DNA of 64,000 nucleotides from Egicoccus sp. AB-alg6-2 (GCF_041821025.1 NZ_JBGUAY010000007.1:1-64000); one strand, 5' to 3'. Positions 16,174 through 24,735 are shown, counted from the first letter of the stretch. Notes: generated by a model from the letters alone, not told the origin. Numbers and translations: made by a program.

Positions 16174-17673
16174 ATGTTCGAGTACCCCGCCACCAGCTCC
16201 TCACGTCAGTGCGACGTGCTGCGCGAGCACGGTGACCACTACGCGGTGGCGGCTCGCACCGACGGAGATGGCGGGGACGGCGGCGACCTGCGTCGGGCGG
16301 TCCACGCCGTCGCGGTCGCGGCCGAACGGGCGTTGCAGCTGGCGGCGGACCGGCGTGACAGTGGCGGTGGCGAGATCGCCGGGCTGGTCGAACTGCTCGC
16401 CGCCATCGACACCTCGCAGGCCGCCGCGGTCGAGCTGGTCGACCGGATACAGACCGACGGCCTCGCCGAACGTCGCGCCGGGCTGCCGCTCGAAGGTGTG
16501 CTCGCGATGCAGTCGCAGGCCACCTACGGCGACCGGCGGTTCCTGCAGACCGCCCGTGACGTGCTGGCGAGCATGCCGAACCTGCGGGCGGCATTCCGGG
16601 CCGGCGCACTGGGTTGGGGCCAGGTACGCGCCGTCGTCCTCGAGGCGTCGGCCCTCACCGTCGCGCTTCGCGCGGAGCTCGACACACGGTTCGCCGACGT
16701 CGACGAGCTGCGCCGCCGGAACCCCGACGAGGTCGTCGACCAGGTCCAGGTCGTCGCCGGCCGCCTGCGCGAGACGCTCGAACAACAGCGGTCCGTCCGC
16801 AGGTTCGAACGCCGATATTTCCACACGCAGCCGGCCCTCGACGGCGGCGTGAAAGGCAACTTCCTCCTCCCGGGTCCGGAAGGCGCGCTGGTGATCGAGG
16901 CGCTCCAGGCCGCGGCCGAGCGTCCCACCGGCGACCGTGACGTCACACGCGACGCGATCGACTCGGACGTGGACGCGGACGGCGCCGCGGCGTCGGGAGC
17001 CGGTCGGTCTGCCTCGGGGGATGGCGCCGATGGCCCCGCCGCCGAGGGTCCGGCCGCCGAAGACGGTGGCGACCCGGTCTTCGATCGGCCGCGGGCCCGG
17101 CAGCTCGCCGACGCGTTCGTGCGGCTGGCCGAGGCGTTCCTGGCCGGACAGCGCGCCGATGGCACCGTCATCCGCTCACGCCCATCGATGCTGGTGCTCA
17201 CCGACATCCGCGACCTCGTCGGCGACTCGGAGCGGGCCCGCCGAGCGCGGCTGCTGTGGCAGTTGCCCGGCGCCCCGCCGGCGCTGACGCCGGCGGCGCT
17301 CCGCCGCCTGGCCTCCGACGCCGACCTGCAGTTCGTGCTCACCGACGACCACGAGGTGCTCGGCATCTCCGCGCCCGTAGCCACGATCCCGGCGCGGCTG
17401 CGAAAGGCGGTGTTGGCCCGCGATCGAGGCTGTCGGTTCCCGGGCTGCCAGATCCCGGCCGCCTGGGTCGATCTCCATCATGTCCGTGCACGCGAACACG
17501 GCGGTCCGACCACGCTCGACAACCTGGTCGGTCTGTGCCGACGGCATCACGTGGCGGTCACCGAGGGTCGCTGGAAACTGACGATGTCCGGCGACGGCAC
17601 CGTCACCGTCAGACGCGGCCGACATCGGGCGACGTCCGATCCGCCGCTTCGTCGGCATCCGCTGACGGCCTGA
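16174..17673 (+). CDS. DUF222 / HNH endonuclease domain protein
   Basis: 499 residues. The large N-terminal region is of the DUF222 (13E12 repeat-associated) type. The C-terminal HNH nuclease signature is intact: CRFPGCQ, then DLHHVRAREHGG, TTLDNLVGLCRRHH. An acidic, Gly/Ala-rich low-complexity stretch lies about 250-300. Such genes are abundant in actinobacterial genomes and some behave like mobile elements; the biochemical role is not known. ATG 16174 is supported by the TACAAT element six bases upstream; in-frame upstream starts lack a ribosome site. It separates the two-component pair from the filament genes and has no obvious motility link. Confidence 0.85.
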   Translation: MFEYPATSSSRQCDVLREHGDHYAVAARTDGDGGDGGDLRRAVHAVAVAAERALQLAADRRDSGGGEIAGLVELLAAIDTSQAAAVELVDRIQTDGLAERRAGLPLEGVLAMQSQATYGDRRFLQTARDVLASMPNLRAAFRAGALGWGQVRAVVLEASALTVALRAELDTRFADVDELRRRNPDEVVDQVQVVAGRLRETLEQQRSVRRFERRYFHTQPALDGGVKGNFLLPGPEGALVIEALQAAAERPTGDRDVTRDAIDSDVDADGAAASGAGRSASGDGADGPAAEGPAAEDGGDPVFDRPRARQLADAFVRLAEAFLAGQRADGTVIRSRPSMLVLTDIRDLVGDSERARRARLLWQLPGAPPALTPAALRRLASDADLQFVLTDDHEVLGISAPVATIPARLRKAVLARDRGCRFPGCQIPAAWVDLHHVRAREHGGPTTLDNLVGLCRRHHVAVTEGRWKLTMSGDGTVTVRRGRHRATSDPPLRRHPLTA

Positions 17674-17710
17674 CCGCGTCGTTGGGTCGAGGGCCGGTCC
17701 GGCATGGTCG

Positions 17711-17724
17711 TCGACTCGAGTCGA
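17711..17724. repeat. 14-bp perfect palindrome upstream of fliC
   Basis: TCGACTCGAGTCGA reads the same on both strands. It lies about 20 bp upstream of the flagellin -35 element, a normal place for an activator or repressor site. No known regulator is matched. Confidence 0.4.
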
Positions 17725-17742
17725 GATTTTCTGGGCGACTGC

Positions 17743-17768
17743 TTCAGCGGTCCTGCATCCGGGCCGAT
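17743..17768 (+). promoter_or_regulatory. sigma-28-like flagellin promoter
   Basis: TTCA (17743-17746), 16 nt, GCCGAT (17763-17768) followed by GGG. It gives a leader of about 50 nt before fliC. The core differs from the others in the window by one extra spacer base, which WhiG-type promoters tolerate. Confidence 0.6.
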
Positions 17769-17807
17769 GGGCAGGGCGTGCCGGCAACCGTCGGCGACAC
17801 GGGCCAG

Positions 17808-17817
17808 ACATGGAGGT
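17808..17817 (+). promoter_or_regulatory. probable CsrA-binding site on the flagellin ribosome site
   Basis: ACATGGAGGT overlaps the fliC Shine-Dalgarno and resembles the CsrA consensus ACARGGAUGU in eight of ten positions. CsrA and FliW are both encoded in the window, and in Bacillus CsrA represses hag translation at the same place. Confidence 0.5.
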
Positions 17818-17825
17818 CAGCCCAC

Positions 17826-19118
17826 ATGCGTATCAACCAGAACATCGCGGCGTTCAACGCCTACCGCAACCTGTCGCAGACGCAGGGGACGCAGGCCAAG
17901 TCGCTCGAGAAGCTGTCCAGCGGCTTCCGCATCAACCGCGCCGCCGACGACGCGTCGGGTCTCGTCAACTCCGAGAACCTGCGTGCCCAGATCGGTGGCC
18001 TCAAGGTCGCCACGCGCAACGCCCAGGACGCGATCAGCCTCGTGCAGACCGCGGAAGGGGCGCAGACCGAGGTCCACTCGATGCTGCAGCGCATGCGCGA
18101 CCTCGTCGTGCAGTCCGGCAACCTCGGCACCAACGACCCGGCCGCTCTGAAGGCCAACCAGTCCGAGATCGACCAGCTGAAGGAAGAGCTGACCCGCATC
18201 GCGGACCAGACCCAGTTCGGCACGAAGAAGATCCTCGACGGCACCTTCGCCAAGGCGGATGCCGTAGCGGCCGCTGACGCTGTCAATTTCACCGGTACCG
18301 ATGGCATCACCGCGACGGCCGCCGACGCGACCACCGAGGGTGCCTTCGCGATCGACTTCTCGGACCAAGATCTGCTGGCGGCACTCGCAGACGGCGCCGG
18401 GCGTCAGGTCACGTTGACCTTCGAGGTCGATGGCAACGAATTGACCGCGGAGTTTGAGATCGCGGTCGATTCGAACGGTGACATCGACGCCGACGCCACC
18501 GCCGGAAACCTGCGCACAGCTCTCGCCGACGTGAGTGGTGCGACGGTTGGCGGAAGCGGTACTACCGTTTCTCTGACGTCGGACGACGTCGACATCGCCG
18601 TCGACTTCACCAGCATCACTGCTGACGCGGTTCAGGCACAGGCAGCGAATGCTGGCGCCGTCTTCCAGGTGGGCGCCAACTCGGGCCAGACCGTCAGCGT
18701 CGGGATCAACTCGGTGAAGGCATCCGACCTGGGTGCCGGTGCGACCTACGTCAACGCGGCAGGTCAGACGGTCAACTCCGGCTTCGCCAGTGTCGACGCT
18801 ATCGACCTTGCAGAGCTGACCGGTGACGCGCTCCAGACCGGCGTTGCTGACGCCCTCGCGACACTGGACAAGGCGATCTCGGGTGTGTCCGACAACCGGG
18901 CCACGCTGGGTGCTTTCCAGAACCGGATGGAGTCGACGATCCGCAACGTGGGCGTCGCCGTCGAGAACCTGCAGGCCGCCGAGTCCCGCATCCGCGACAC
19001 CGACATGGCGGAGGAGATGGTGAGCTTCACGCGCGCGCAGATCCTCTCGCAGGCCGGTACCGCGATGCTGGCGCAGGCCAACCAGGTCCCGCAGTCGGTC
19101 CTGTCCCTGCTCCGCTGA
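17826..19118 (+). CDS. fliC: flagellin (filament protein)
   Basis: 430 residues. The conserved N-terminal D0/D1 region runs to about 145 (RINQNIAAFNAYRNL, then AQDAISLVQTAEGAQTEV) and the C-terminal D1/D0 helix ends QVPQSVLSLLR. The central region (about 145-345) is Ala/Asp/Thr-rich and exposed on the filament; its DNA (about 18260-18840) has more A/T and weaker codon bias than the flanks, as is usual for hypervariable flagellin domains. ATG 17826 follows GGAGG nine bases upstream. It is the only flagellin gene in the window, and it has its own promoter and downstream hairpin. Confidence 0.97.
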   Translation: MRINQNIAAFNAYRNLSQTQGTQAKSLEKLSSGFRINRAADDASGLVNSENLRAQIGGLKVATRNAQDAISLVQTAEGAQTEVHSMLQRMRDLVVQSGNLGTNDPAALKANQSEIDQLKEELTRIADQTQFGTKKILDGTFAKADAVAAADAVNFTGTDGITATAADATTEGAFAIDFSDQDLLAALADGAGRQVTLTFEVDGNELTAEFEIAVDSNGDIDADATAGNLRTALADVSGATVGGSGTTVSLTSDDVDIAVDFTSITADAVQAQAANAGAVFQVGANSGQTVSVGINSVKASDLGAGATYVNAAGQTVNSGFASVDAIDLAELTGDALQTGVADALATLDKAISGVSDNRATLGAFQNRMESTIRNVGVAVENLQAAESRIRDTDMAEEMVSFTRAQILSQAGTAMLAQANQVPQSVLSLLR

Positions 19119-19134
19119 TCCGACGCAACAACCT

Positions 19135-19171
19135 GGGGGTGGCGTACTCGAGTGATCGGGGCGCCACCCCC
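19135..19171 (+). terminator. hairpin after fliC
   Basis: GGGGGTGGCG (19135-19144) pairs with CGCCACCCCC (19162-19171) across a 17-nt loop. No T-run follows, so it may act mainly as an mRNA stabiliser or partial terminator, allowing more flagellin than cap protein. Confidence 0.5.
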
Positions 19172-19209
19172 GTTGCATGTCCCGCACCACACACCGAGGA
19201 GGTGGTCGA

Positions 19210-21213
19210 GTGAGCGCACAAGGACTGTTCTCCATCGGAGGCATCGCCTCCGGGCTCGACACCGCGGGCATCGTCAAGCAGCTCATGCAACTCGAGCGCC
19301 AGCCGGTGGTCCGGCTGCAGAACACGCAGAAGCAGCTGCAGGCGGTCAACACCGCCTGGCAGTCGGTCAACACCCGCCTCTCCTCGCTGCGGACCGCGGT
19401 CGACGCCATCTCGCGTCCCGACCGCTTCACCAACCTCGTCGCCGTCTCGTCGTCCAACACCGACGCGGTCAGCGTGACGAGGGCCGGCACCGGGACCGGC
19501 TCCCTGACGTTCCACGTCGACCGGCTCGCGCAGGCCCATCAGGTCGCGACCGGCACTTTCGCCTCCGCCACCGACGCCCTGGCTGCGTCGGGCAAGCTCA
19601 CGGTCCAGGTGGGCGCGAACGCCGCCGTCGAGATCGACGTCGACGCGGGCGACTCGCTGCAGGCGATCGCCACCAGGCTCAACGGCCTCAAGGCCGGCTT
19701 CACCGCCTCGGTCGTGAAGACCGGCGAGGGCGAGCACCGGCTGGTCCTCAACGCCTCGGCCACCGGGCTCGACAACAAGCTCACCGTCGGTGGCGACACG
19801 GGCCTCACCCAGCTCACGGCCTACGACGCCGATGCGAACACCAACGGCCTGCGCACCCTGCAGGCCGCGCAGGATTCCCAGGTCCGGATGGGCTCGGGAT
19901 CCGAAGCCGTCACGATCACGCGATCCGGCAACACCATCGCCGACCTCGTGCCCGGTGCCTCGATCACGCTGAAGAAGGTCACGACCGAGACGCTGCCGGA
20001 CGGCACGAAGCGTGACGGCGTGCCCGTCACCGTCACCGCGCAACGGGACATCGACGGCGGCATCGCCGCCGTGAAGTCCTACGTCGACGCCCTCAACGCG
20101 ACCATCACGTCGCTGTCGGAGCTGACCCGCTACAACCCCGAGACGAAGACCGCCGGCGCGCTGCAGGGTGACCCCTACGCCCGGCAGCTGCTCGACCAGC
20201 TGCGTTCGGCGGCCACCGCCCCGCTCGGCGTCACCCGCGAACCCTTCGCCGGCGCCTTCGACGTCGGTCTGTCGGTCGACCGCACCGGCAAGGTCGTGCT
20301 CGACGAAGCCAAGTTGCGCACGGCCCTGAACCAGGACTTCGACGCGGTCGGGCGCCTGTTCGGTCGTACCGCGACGCCGACCGACACGCGTGCCACTGCC
20401 GTCATCGGCACGAACGCGACCACGCCGGGCGTCTACGAGGTGCAGGTCACCAAGGCGGCCAAGGCCGCGCGCGCCACCGGCGCGGTGTTCGCTCCGGACA
20501 CCGACGTGCAGCCGAAGACGTTCAAGGTCACGGCGGGGACGGTGAGTGCGACGGTCACCCTCAACACCGAGGGACTGACCGCGTCGCAGATCGTGGCCGA
20601 GATCAACGCGGCGCTGAAGGACCAGAAGCTCGCCGCCATCGAGGCCAAGCTCGACGGCGACAACCTCGTCTTCGAGGAGACCCGGGCGGGAGCCAGCCGG
20701 AGCTTCACGGTCGAGGTGCTCGACCAGGACGACGCCGTCATCCCGTTCTCGTACGCGGCGGGGGAGGATGCGGCCGGACAGATCCGGCTCAAGGGCTCGA
20801 GCGACGCGTGGACGCCGCTCGGTGGTGGGGGACGTGAGCTCAACGCCACGACCGGCAAGGCGAACGGCATCCAGATCACGTGGTCGTCGCTGGAGGCGAT
20901 CGACCCGGACCAGCCGATCACGTTCGACGTCACCTACAGCCACGGCCTCGCCGGCAACGTCGCGAACGTGCTGCGCACGGCCGAGGGCGGAAACGGCATC
21001 GTCGCTCGAGCGCGCAAGGGAATTGACGACCAGATCAAGATCTACCAGACGCGGATCGACGGCTTCGAACAGCGCCTGCTCACGCGGGAGTCGACGCTGA
21101 TCAAGCAGTTCACCGCGATGGAAGTGGCACTGTCGAAGATGCAGGCGCAAGGCAACTGGCTGACCAGTCAGTTGGCTGGGCTCAACGGACTGAGCCAGCA
21201 GCAACAGCGATGA
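19210..21213 (+). CDS. fliD: flagellar filament cap protein (HAP2, FliD)
   Basis: 667 residues. It forms the distal cap that folds flagellin subunits onto the filament. The N terminus SIGGIASGLDTAGIVKQLMQLERQP is the FliD signature. The C-terminal coiled coil (IDDQIKIYQTRIDGFEQRL...LIKQFTAMEVALSKM) is normal. It is longer than enteric FliD (about 470), mostly through extra beta-rich outer domains at about 380-560. GTG 19210 follows GAGGAGGTGG. Its stop is close to the fliS start. Confidence 0.95.
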   Translation: MSAQGLFSIGGIASGLDTAGIVKQLMQLERQPVVRLQNTQKQLQAVNTAWQSVNTRLSSLRTAVDAISRPDRFTNLVAVSSSNTDAVSVTRAGTGTGSLTFHVDRLAQAHQVATGTFASATDALAASGKLTVQVGANAAVEIDVDAGDSLQAIATRLNGLKAGFTASVVKTGEGEHRLVLNASATGLDNKLTVGGDTGLTQLTAYDADANTNGLRTLQAAQDSQVRMGSGSEAVTITRSGNTIADLVPGASITLKKVTTETLPDGTKRDGVPVTVTAQRDIDGGIAAVKSYVDALNATITSLSELTRYNPETKTAGALQGDPYARQLLDQLRSAATAPLGVTREPFAGAFDVGLSVDRTGKVVLDEAKLRTALNQDFDAVGRLFGRTATPTDTRATAVIGTNATTPGVYEVQVTKAAKAARATGAVFAPDTDVQPKTFKVTAGTVSATVTLNTEGLTASQIVAEINAALKDQKLAAIEAKLDGDNLVFEETRAGASRSFTVEVLDQDDAVIPFSYAAGEDAAGQIRLKGSSDAWTPLGGGGRELNATTGKANGIQITWSSLEAIDPDQPITFDVTYSHGLAGNVANVLRTAEGGNGIVARARKGIDDQIKIYQTRIDGFEQRLLTRESTLIKQFTAMEVALSKMQAQGNWLTSQLAGLNGLSQQQQR

Positions 21214-21230
21214 CGACCAAGGACGGTCAC

Positions 21231-21638
21231 ATGTACGCACACCAGCAGCAGTACTACCGCCAGCAGGAGGCGCAGACCGCCTCGCCGGCCCAGCTCGTGC
21301 TCATGCTCTACAACGGCGCGCTCGCCGAGGTCGCCCGGGCGGGCCGTGGCCTGGCCGCGACGCCGATCGACATCGAGGACGTCAACGACTGCCTGGGTCG
21401 TGCGCAGGCGATCGTGACCGAGCTCGCCGTCACCCTCGACCGGGAGCGTGGGGGAGCGGTCGCCGCCAACCTCGCGGCCTTGTACGACTTCTGCCTCGAC
21501 CGGCTGATCACGGCCAACGTCGCCAAGACCGCCGAGGGCCTGTCGGACGTCACCGACGTCCTCACCGGTCTGCGTGACGCCTGGGAGCAGGCGTGCGTCA
21601 ACGCCCAACCCGTCCCGGCGCCCGTGGTGGTCGGATGA
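21231..21638 (+). CDS. fliS: flagellin export chaperone FliS
   Basis: 135 residues from ATG 21231. FliS binds the flagellin C terminus in the cytoplasm and prevents premature polymerisation. The sequence MYAHQQQYYRQQEAQTAS followed by PAQLVLMLYNGAL is the family N terminus. ATG 21231 is favoured by AAGGA seven bases upstream and by the family's usual start; an in-frame ATG at 21210, overlapping the fliD stop, is possible and would add seven residues. The stop overlaps the next gene. Confidence 0.93.
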   Translation: MYAHQQQYYRQQEAQTASPAQLVLMLYNGALAEVARAGRGLAATPIDIEDVNDCLGRAQAIVTELAVTLDRERGGAVAANLAALYDFCLDRLITANVAKTAEGLSDVTDVLTGLRDAWEQACVNAQPVPAPVVVG

Positions 21639-21925
21639 GTGCGCCCGTCACGGGGAGCGCCTGGCTTCAGGTGCTCGAACAGCTCGAAGCCGACATCGCC
21701 GAGTACGACATCGCCCTCGCGGGCGGCGAGCTCGTGCCGGTACAGACCTGGGTTCCCCCGCGCGACCTCGGTCCGCTCCCGGACGAACTGCAACCGCGCG
21801 CGCAGCGACTGGCGGTGCACCTCGCGGGACTCCAGTCGCGTACCCGGGACCGACTCGGGGAACTGAGCGCGCAGCTCAACGACGTGGACCGGCGTCGCCG
21901 CGCCGGCACCGCCTACGCCGGCTGA
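21635..21925 (+). CDS. small helical protein in the FliT position
   Basis: 96 residues, helical in the N-terminal half (WLQVLEQLEADIAEYDIAL) and C-terminal quarter. It has no diagnostic motif. ATG 21635 overlaps the fliS stop (ATGA). Genes directly after fliS usually encode FliT, the FliD chaperone, and the size fits; the assignment is by position only. Confidence 0.5.
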   Translation: MSAPVTGSAWLQVLEQLEADIAEYDIALAGGELVPVQTWVPPRDLGPLPDELQPRAQRLAVHLAGLQSRTRDRLGELSAQLNDVDRRRRAGTAYAG

Positions 21926-22003
21926 CCGCGCTGCAGAACCGCAAACGACGGACCCGACAAGACCCGGCGACAGAGCCATCGCACCGAGACCGCGACCGCA
22001 CTG

Positions 22004-22029
22004 CTTACGTGTCACAGAGAGTGGCCGAC
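22004..22029 (+). promoter_or_regulatory. possible sigma-28-like promoter for the flgB operon
   Basis: CTTACG (22004-22009), 14 nt, GCCGAC (22024-22029). The -10 hexamer and spacing fit the motility pattern, but the -35 lacks the T..A spacing seen in the others. The leader would be about 85 nt and contains the hairpin at 22071-22098. Confidence 0.35.
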
Positions 22030-22070
22030 AGACCACTGTGACAATTCGGTACGGATACCAGACTCGGCTC

Positions 22071-22098
22071 AAGGAGGAGGCGTTTGCCTCCTCCTTTT
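22071..22098 (+). terminator. leader hairpin with short T-tract before flgB
   Basis: AAGGAGGAGGC (22071-22081), loop GTTT, GCCTCCTCCTT (22086-22096), then TT: a perfect 11-bp stem with T-tract. It could terminate fliC-side read-through or attenuate the flgB operon. The 5' arm also contains a strong Shine-Dalgarno-like and CsrA-type GGA sequence locked in the stem. Confidence 0.6.
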
Positions 22099-22121
22099 GC
22101 GTTGTCTCGAAGAGGTCTGCC

Positions 22122-22469
22122 ATGTGGGACGTGACGACGACCGCGGCGCTCCGCGCGCTCGACGGCCTCGCGCTGCGTGGAACCGTGCGCGCGAACAACA
22201 TCGCCAACTCGGAGACGCCGAACTTCCGCGCCGGCACCGTCGACTTCGAGACCTCGCTGCGTGACGCGCTGCGGCGGCGAGACCCGGCCAGCGCGGGTGC
22301 GCCGCAGGTGACGGCCTCGCCGAGCATCGTCGACGCCCGCGGTAACAGCGTCGACATGGAGACCGAGCTGATCGGGTCCATGAAGGACGGACTGCACCGC
22401 GACGCCATGATCACGGCGTTCAACTACAAGACCGGCCAGCTGCGCGTCGCGATGGGCGGCCGCCGATGA
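22122..22469 (+). CDS. flgB: flagellar proximal rod protein FlgB
   Basis: 115 residues. It is part of the proximal rod linking the MS ring to the hook. The axial signature is VRANNIANSETPNFRA, with the C-terminal FNYKTGQLRVAM helix. ATG 22122 follows AAGAGG; the hairpin upstream argues against earlier in-frame starts. First gene of the rod/export operon; its stop overlaps flgC (ATGA). Confidence 0.95.
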   Translation: MWDVTTTAALRALDGLALRGTVRANNIANSETPNFRAGTVDFETSLRDALRRRDPASAGAPQVTASPSIVDARGNSVDMETELIGSMKDGLHRDAMITAFNYKTGQLRVAMGGRR

Positions 22470-22876
22470 GCTTCTCGTCGATGAACATCGGGCGCACCGG
22501 CGTTGGCTTCGCCCACAACTGGCTCGACGCGATCGCCCACAACATCGCCAACGCCAACACCGAGACCACGCCCGGCCAGGAGCCGTTCCGCGCCCTGCAG
22601 CTGGTCGCCCGCCCGCTCGGCGGCGGACCCTTCGCCAGCACCGGCTCGGGGGTGTACGTGGCTCAGCAGGTCCGTGCCGGCGGCGACCCCGCCCTGGCCT
22701 ACGACCCGGCCAACCCGCTGGCGGACGCCGACGGGATGGTCGCCAAGCCGGTCGTCGAACTCGGCTCGCAGATGGTCGACATGATGATCGCGCAGCGGTC
22801 CTACCAGGCCAACCTCCGCACCGTCGAGTCCGCGAAGGAGGCCTACCAGGCCGCCCTCCGCCTCGGAGGCCAGTGA
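22466..22876 (+). CDS. flgC: flagellar proximal rod protein FlgC
   Basis: 136 residues. Proximal rod subunit. The axial motif is HNIANANTETTPGQEPFRA, where the usual tyrosine-containing GYxR variant is altered. The C terminus is MVDMMIAQRSYQANLRTVESAKE. Overlaps flgB (ATGA) and is followed directly by fliE. Confidence 0.95.
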   Translation: MSFSSMNIGRTGVGFAHNWLDAIAHNIANANTETTPGQEPFRALQLVARPLGGGPFASTGSGVYVAQQVRAGGDPALAYDPANPLADADGMVAKPVVELGSQMVDMMIAQRSYQANLRTVESAKEAYQAALRLGGQ

Positions 22877-23181
22877 TGTCGATCCCGCCGATCTCCAGCC
22901 CGCTTCCCATCGCGCCGCTGCCCCCGACGGGCGGTGCCGGCGCCGCGGGTGCCGCCGCCGCCCCCGGCTTCGGCGAGGCGCTCGGCAAGGGCCTGCAGCA
23001 GGTCTCGTCGCTCGAGCACAAGGCCGACGCCCTCGTCGAGGACATCGCGAGCGGCGGCCCGACCCGCATCCACGAGGTCATGGCGGCCACCAGCCAGGCC
23101 GGCCTCGCCGTCGACATGTTGGTCCAGGTCCGCGACCGCGCCCTCGAGGCCTACCAGGAAGTCATGCGCCTGCAGGTCTGA
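22876..23181 (+). CDS. fliE: flagellar hook-basal body protein FliE
   Basis: 101 residues. FliE is the adaptor between the MS ring and the proximal rod. Family features are FGEALGKGLQQVSSLEHKAD and the C-terminal IHEVMAATSQAGLAVDMLVQ and YQEVMRLQV. ATG 22876 is chosen because GGAGG lies seven bases upstream; GTG 22873 is the alternative. The first 30 residues are Pro/Ala-rich. Confidence 0.94.
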   Translation: MSIPPISSPLPIAPLPPTGGAGAAGAAAAPGFGEALGKGLQQVSSLEHKADALVEDIASGGPTRIHEVMAATSQAGLAVDMLVQVRDRALEAYQEVMRLQV

Positions 23182-23238
23182 CCCGACCTGCCCCGCCGGC
23201 CTCACCACCCCACCACCTGACACAGGACTGAACGCCAC

Positions 23239-24735
23239 GTGGAGCTCAAGGACCGCCTGAACGGCCTGATGCGCTCGCTGCCGCCCGCGCAGCGGGTCGG
23301 CATCGTCGTGGCCATCGTCGTCCTGGTCATGGCCGCGGTGCCCTTCATGCGCTGGGTCACCACGCCCAGCTACGCGTTGCTGTTCGCCGGCCTCGAGGAC
23401 AAGGAGCTGTCCGAGGTCGTCAACGAGCTCGAGACCCGCGGCGTGCCCTACCAGCTCGACGGCGCCCGGGTGCTCGTCCCGCAGCAGCAGCTCCACCGCG
23501 TCCGCGCCGACCTCGCCTCGTCCGGCGTCAGCGGCACCCCGACCGTCCCGGGCTACGAACTGCTCGACAACCAGGCACTGGGCGTCTCCGACTTCCGTCA
23601 GCGCGTCGACCTGCAGCGTGCCGTCGAGGGCGAGCTCTCACGCACCCTCGGCGCCATGGACGGGATCGACAGCGCCACGGTCCGGCTGGTCATCCCGGAG
23701 GAGTCGCTGTTCACCGAACAGCGCGAACCGGCCTCCGCCAGCGTGCTCATCCGCGCGGCACGTCCGCTCAACAGCAACCAGATCGAAGCCGTCACCCTGC
23801 TGGTCTCGTCGGCGGTCGAAGGCCTGTCGCCGGACCAGGTGACCGTCGCCGACACCGCCGGCAACGTCCTGCACGCACCCGGCGACGGCGTCATCGGCGG
23901 CGTCAGCGACCGTCAGCAGCGCCTGACCCGCGAGTTCGAGTCGGCCCTCAACGCCGACCTGCAGGGACTGGTGCAACGCGCGACCGGTTTCCCGGCCTCC
24001 GTCTCGGTCCGGGCCGCGCTCAACTTCGACGAGTCCGAGATCCAGACCGAGACCTTCGACGCCGACGGCACGCCGCTGCGCAACTCGACCAGCACCGAGC
24101 AGTTCGAGGGCGAGGGCGCACCGGTCGGCGGTGTCACCGGTGTCGACGGCGGCCCGCTGCCCACCGGCAACGGCCCCAGCACCTACACGCGTGAGGACAC
24201 CAGCACGGAGTTCGGCGTCGGGCGCACCACCACCCGCACCGTCCAGGCCCCGGGCAACGTCGAGGACATCTCGGTCGCGCTGGTGGTCGAGAACGGCGCC
24301 GAGGTCACCGACGCTCAGCTGCGCGAGCTGGTCGGTGCCGCCGCCGGCATCGCCGTCCCGCTGCGCGCCGACGCGATCGCCATCACCCGGGTCGCCAGTC
24401 CGCCCGACGTGCTCGACCCGGTCGAGGAGGTCGAGCCCGGCCTGATGAGCAAGCTCGAGAGCTACCTCGCCATGGGCCTGATCGTCCTGATCGCGATCAT
24501 GCTGTTCCTCATGAGTCGTCGCAACAAGAAGGACAAGGCGGAGAAGCCGGTCGAGAAGGTCGTGCCCGCCAAGGTCCGTCCCGCCCCGGCGTCGCTCGAG
24601 GACGCCCTCGACGCCGAGCCGCTGCCCACCGGTCCGCGCATCCAGGACGAGGTGGCAGCGCTGGTCGAACGTCAGCCCGATGAGATCGCCTCGCTGCTGC
24701 GCGGCTGGCTCGCGGACCGGAGGGCGGGGGTATGA
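23239..24735 (+). CDS. fliF: flagellar MS-ring protein FliF
   Basis: 498 residues. It builds the membrane ring housing the export gate and carrying the C ring. It has an N-terminal membrane segment (about 16-38), ring-building motifs (YALLFAGLEDKELSEVVNEL), a periplasmic beta-collar region, a second membrane segment (about 410-430), and a cytoplasmic tail that binds FliG. GTG 23239 follows the short gap after fliE. The stop overlaps fliG (ATGA). Confidence 0.96.
   Translation: MELKDRLNGLMRSLPPAQRVGIVVAIVVLVMAAVPFMRWVTTPSYALLFAGLEDKELSEVVNELETRGVPYQLDGARVLVPQQQLHRVRADLASSGVSGTPTVPGYELLDNQALGVSDFRQRVDLQRAVEGELSRTLGAMDGIDSATVRLVIPEESLFTEQREPASASVLIRAARPLNSNQIEAVTLLVSSAVEGLSPDQVTVADTAGNVLHAPGDGVIGGVSDRQQRLTREFESALNADLQGLVQRATGFPASVSVRAALNFDESEIQTETFDADGTPLRNSTSTEQFEGEGAPVGGVTGVDGGPLPTGNGPSTYTREDTSTEFGVGRTTTRTVQAPGNVEDISVALVVENGAEVTDAQLRELVGAAAGIAVPLRADAIAITRVASPPDVLDPVEEVEPGLMSKLESYLAMGLIVLIAIMLFLMSRRNKKDKAEKPVEKVVPAKVRPAPASLEDALDAEPLPTGPRIQDEVAALVERQPDEIASLLRGWLADRRAGV

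Noticed and set aside
16174-17673. HNH gene as a homing endonuclease or insertion sequence
   Set aside because: DUF222-HNH genes lack terminal repeats or target duplications, and none are seen here.
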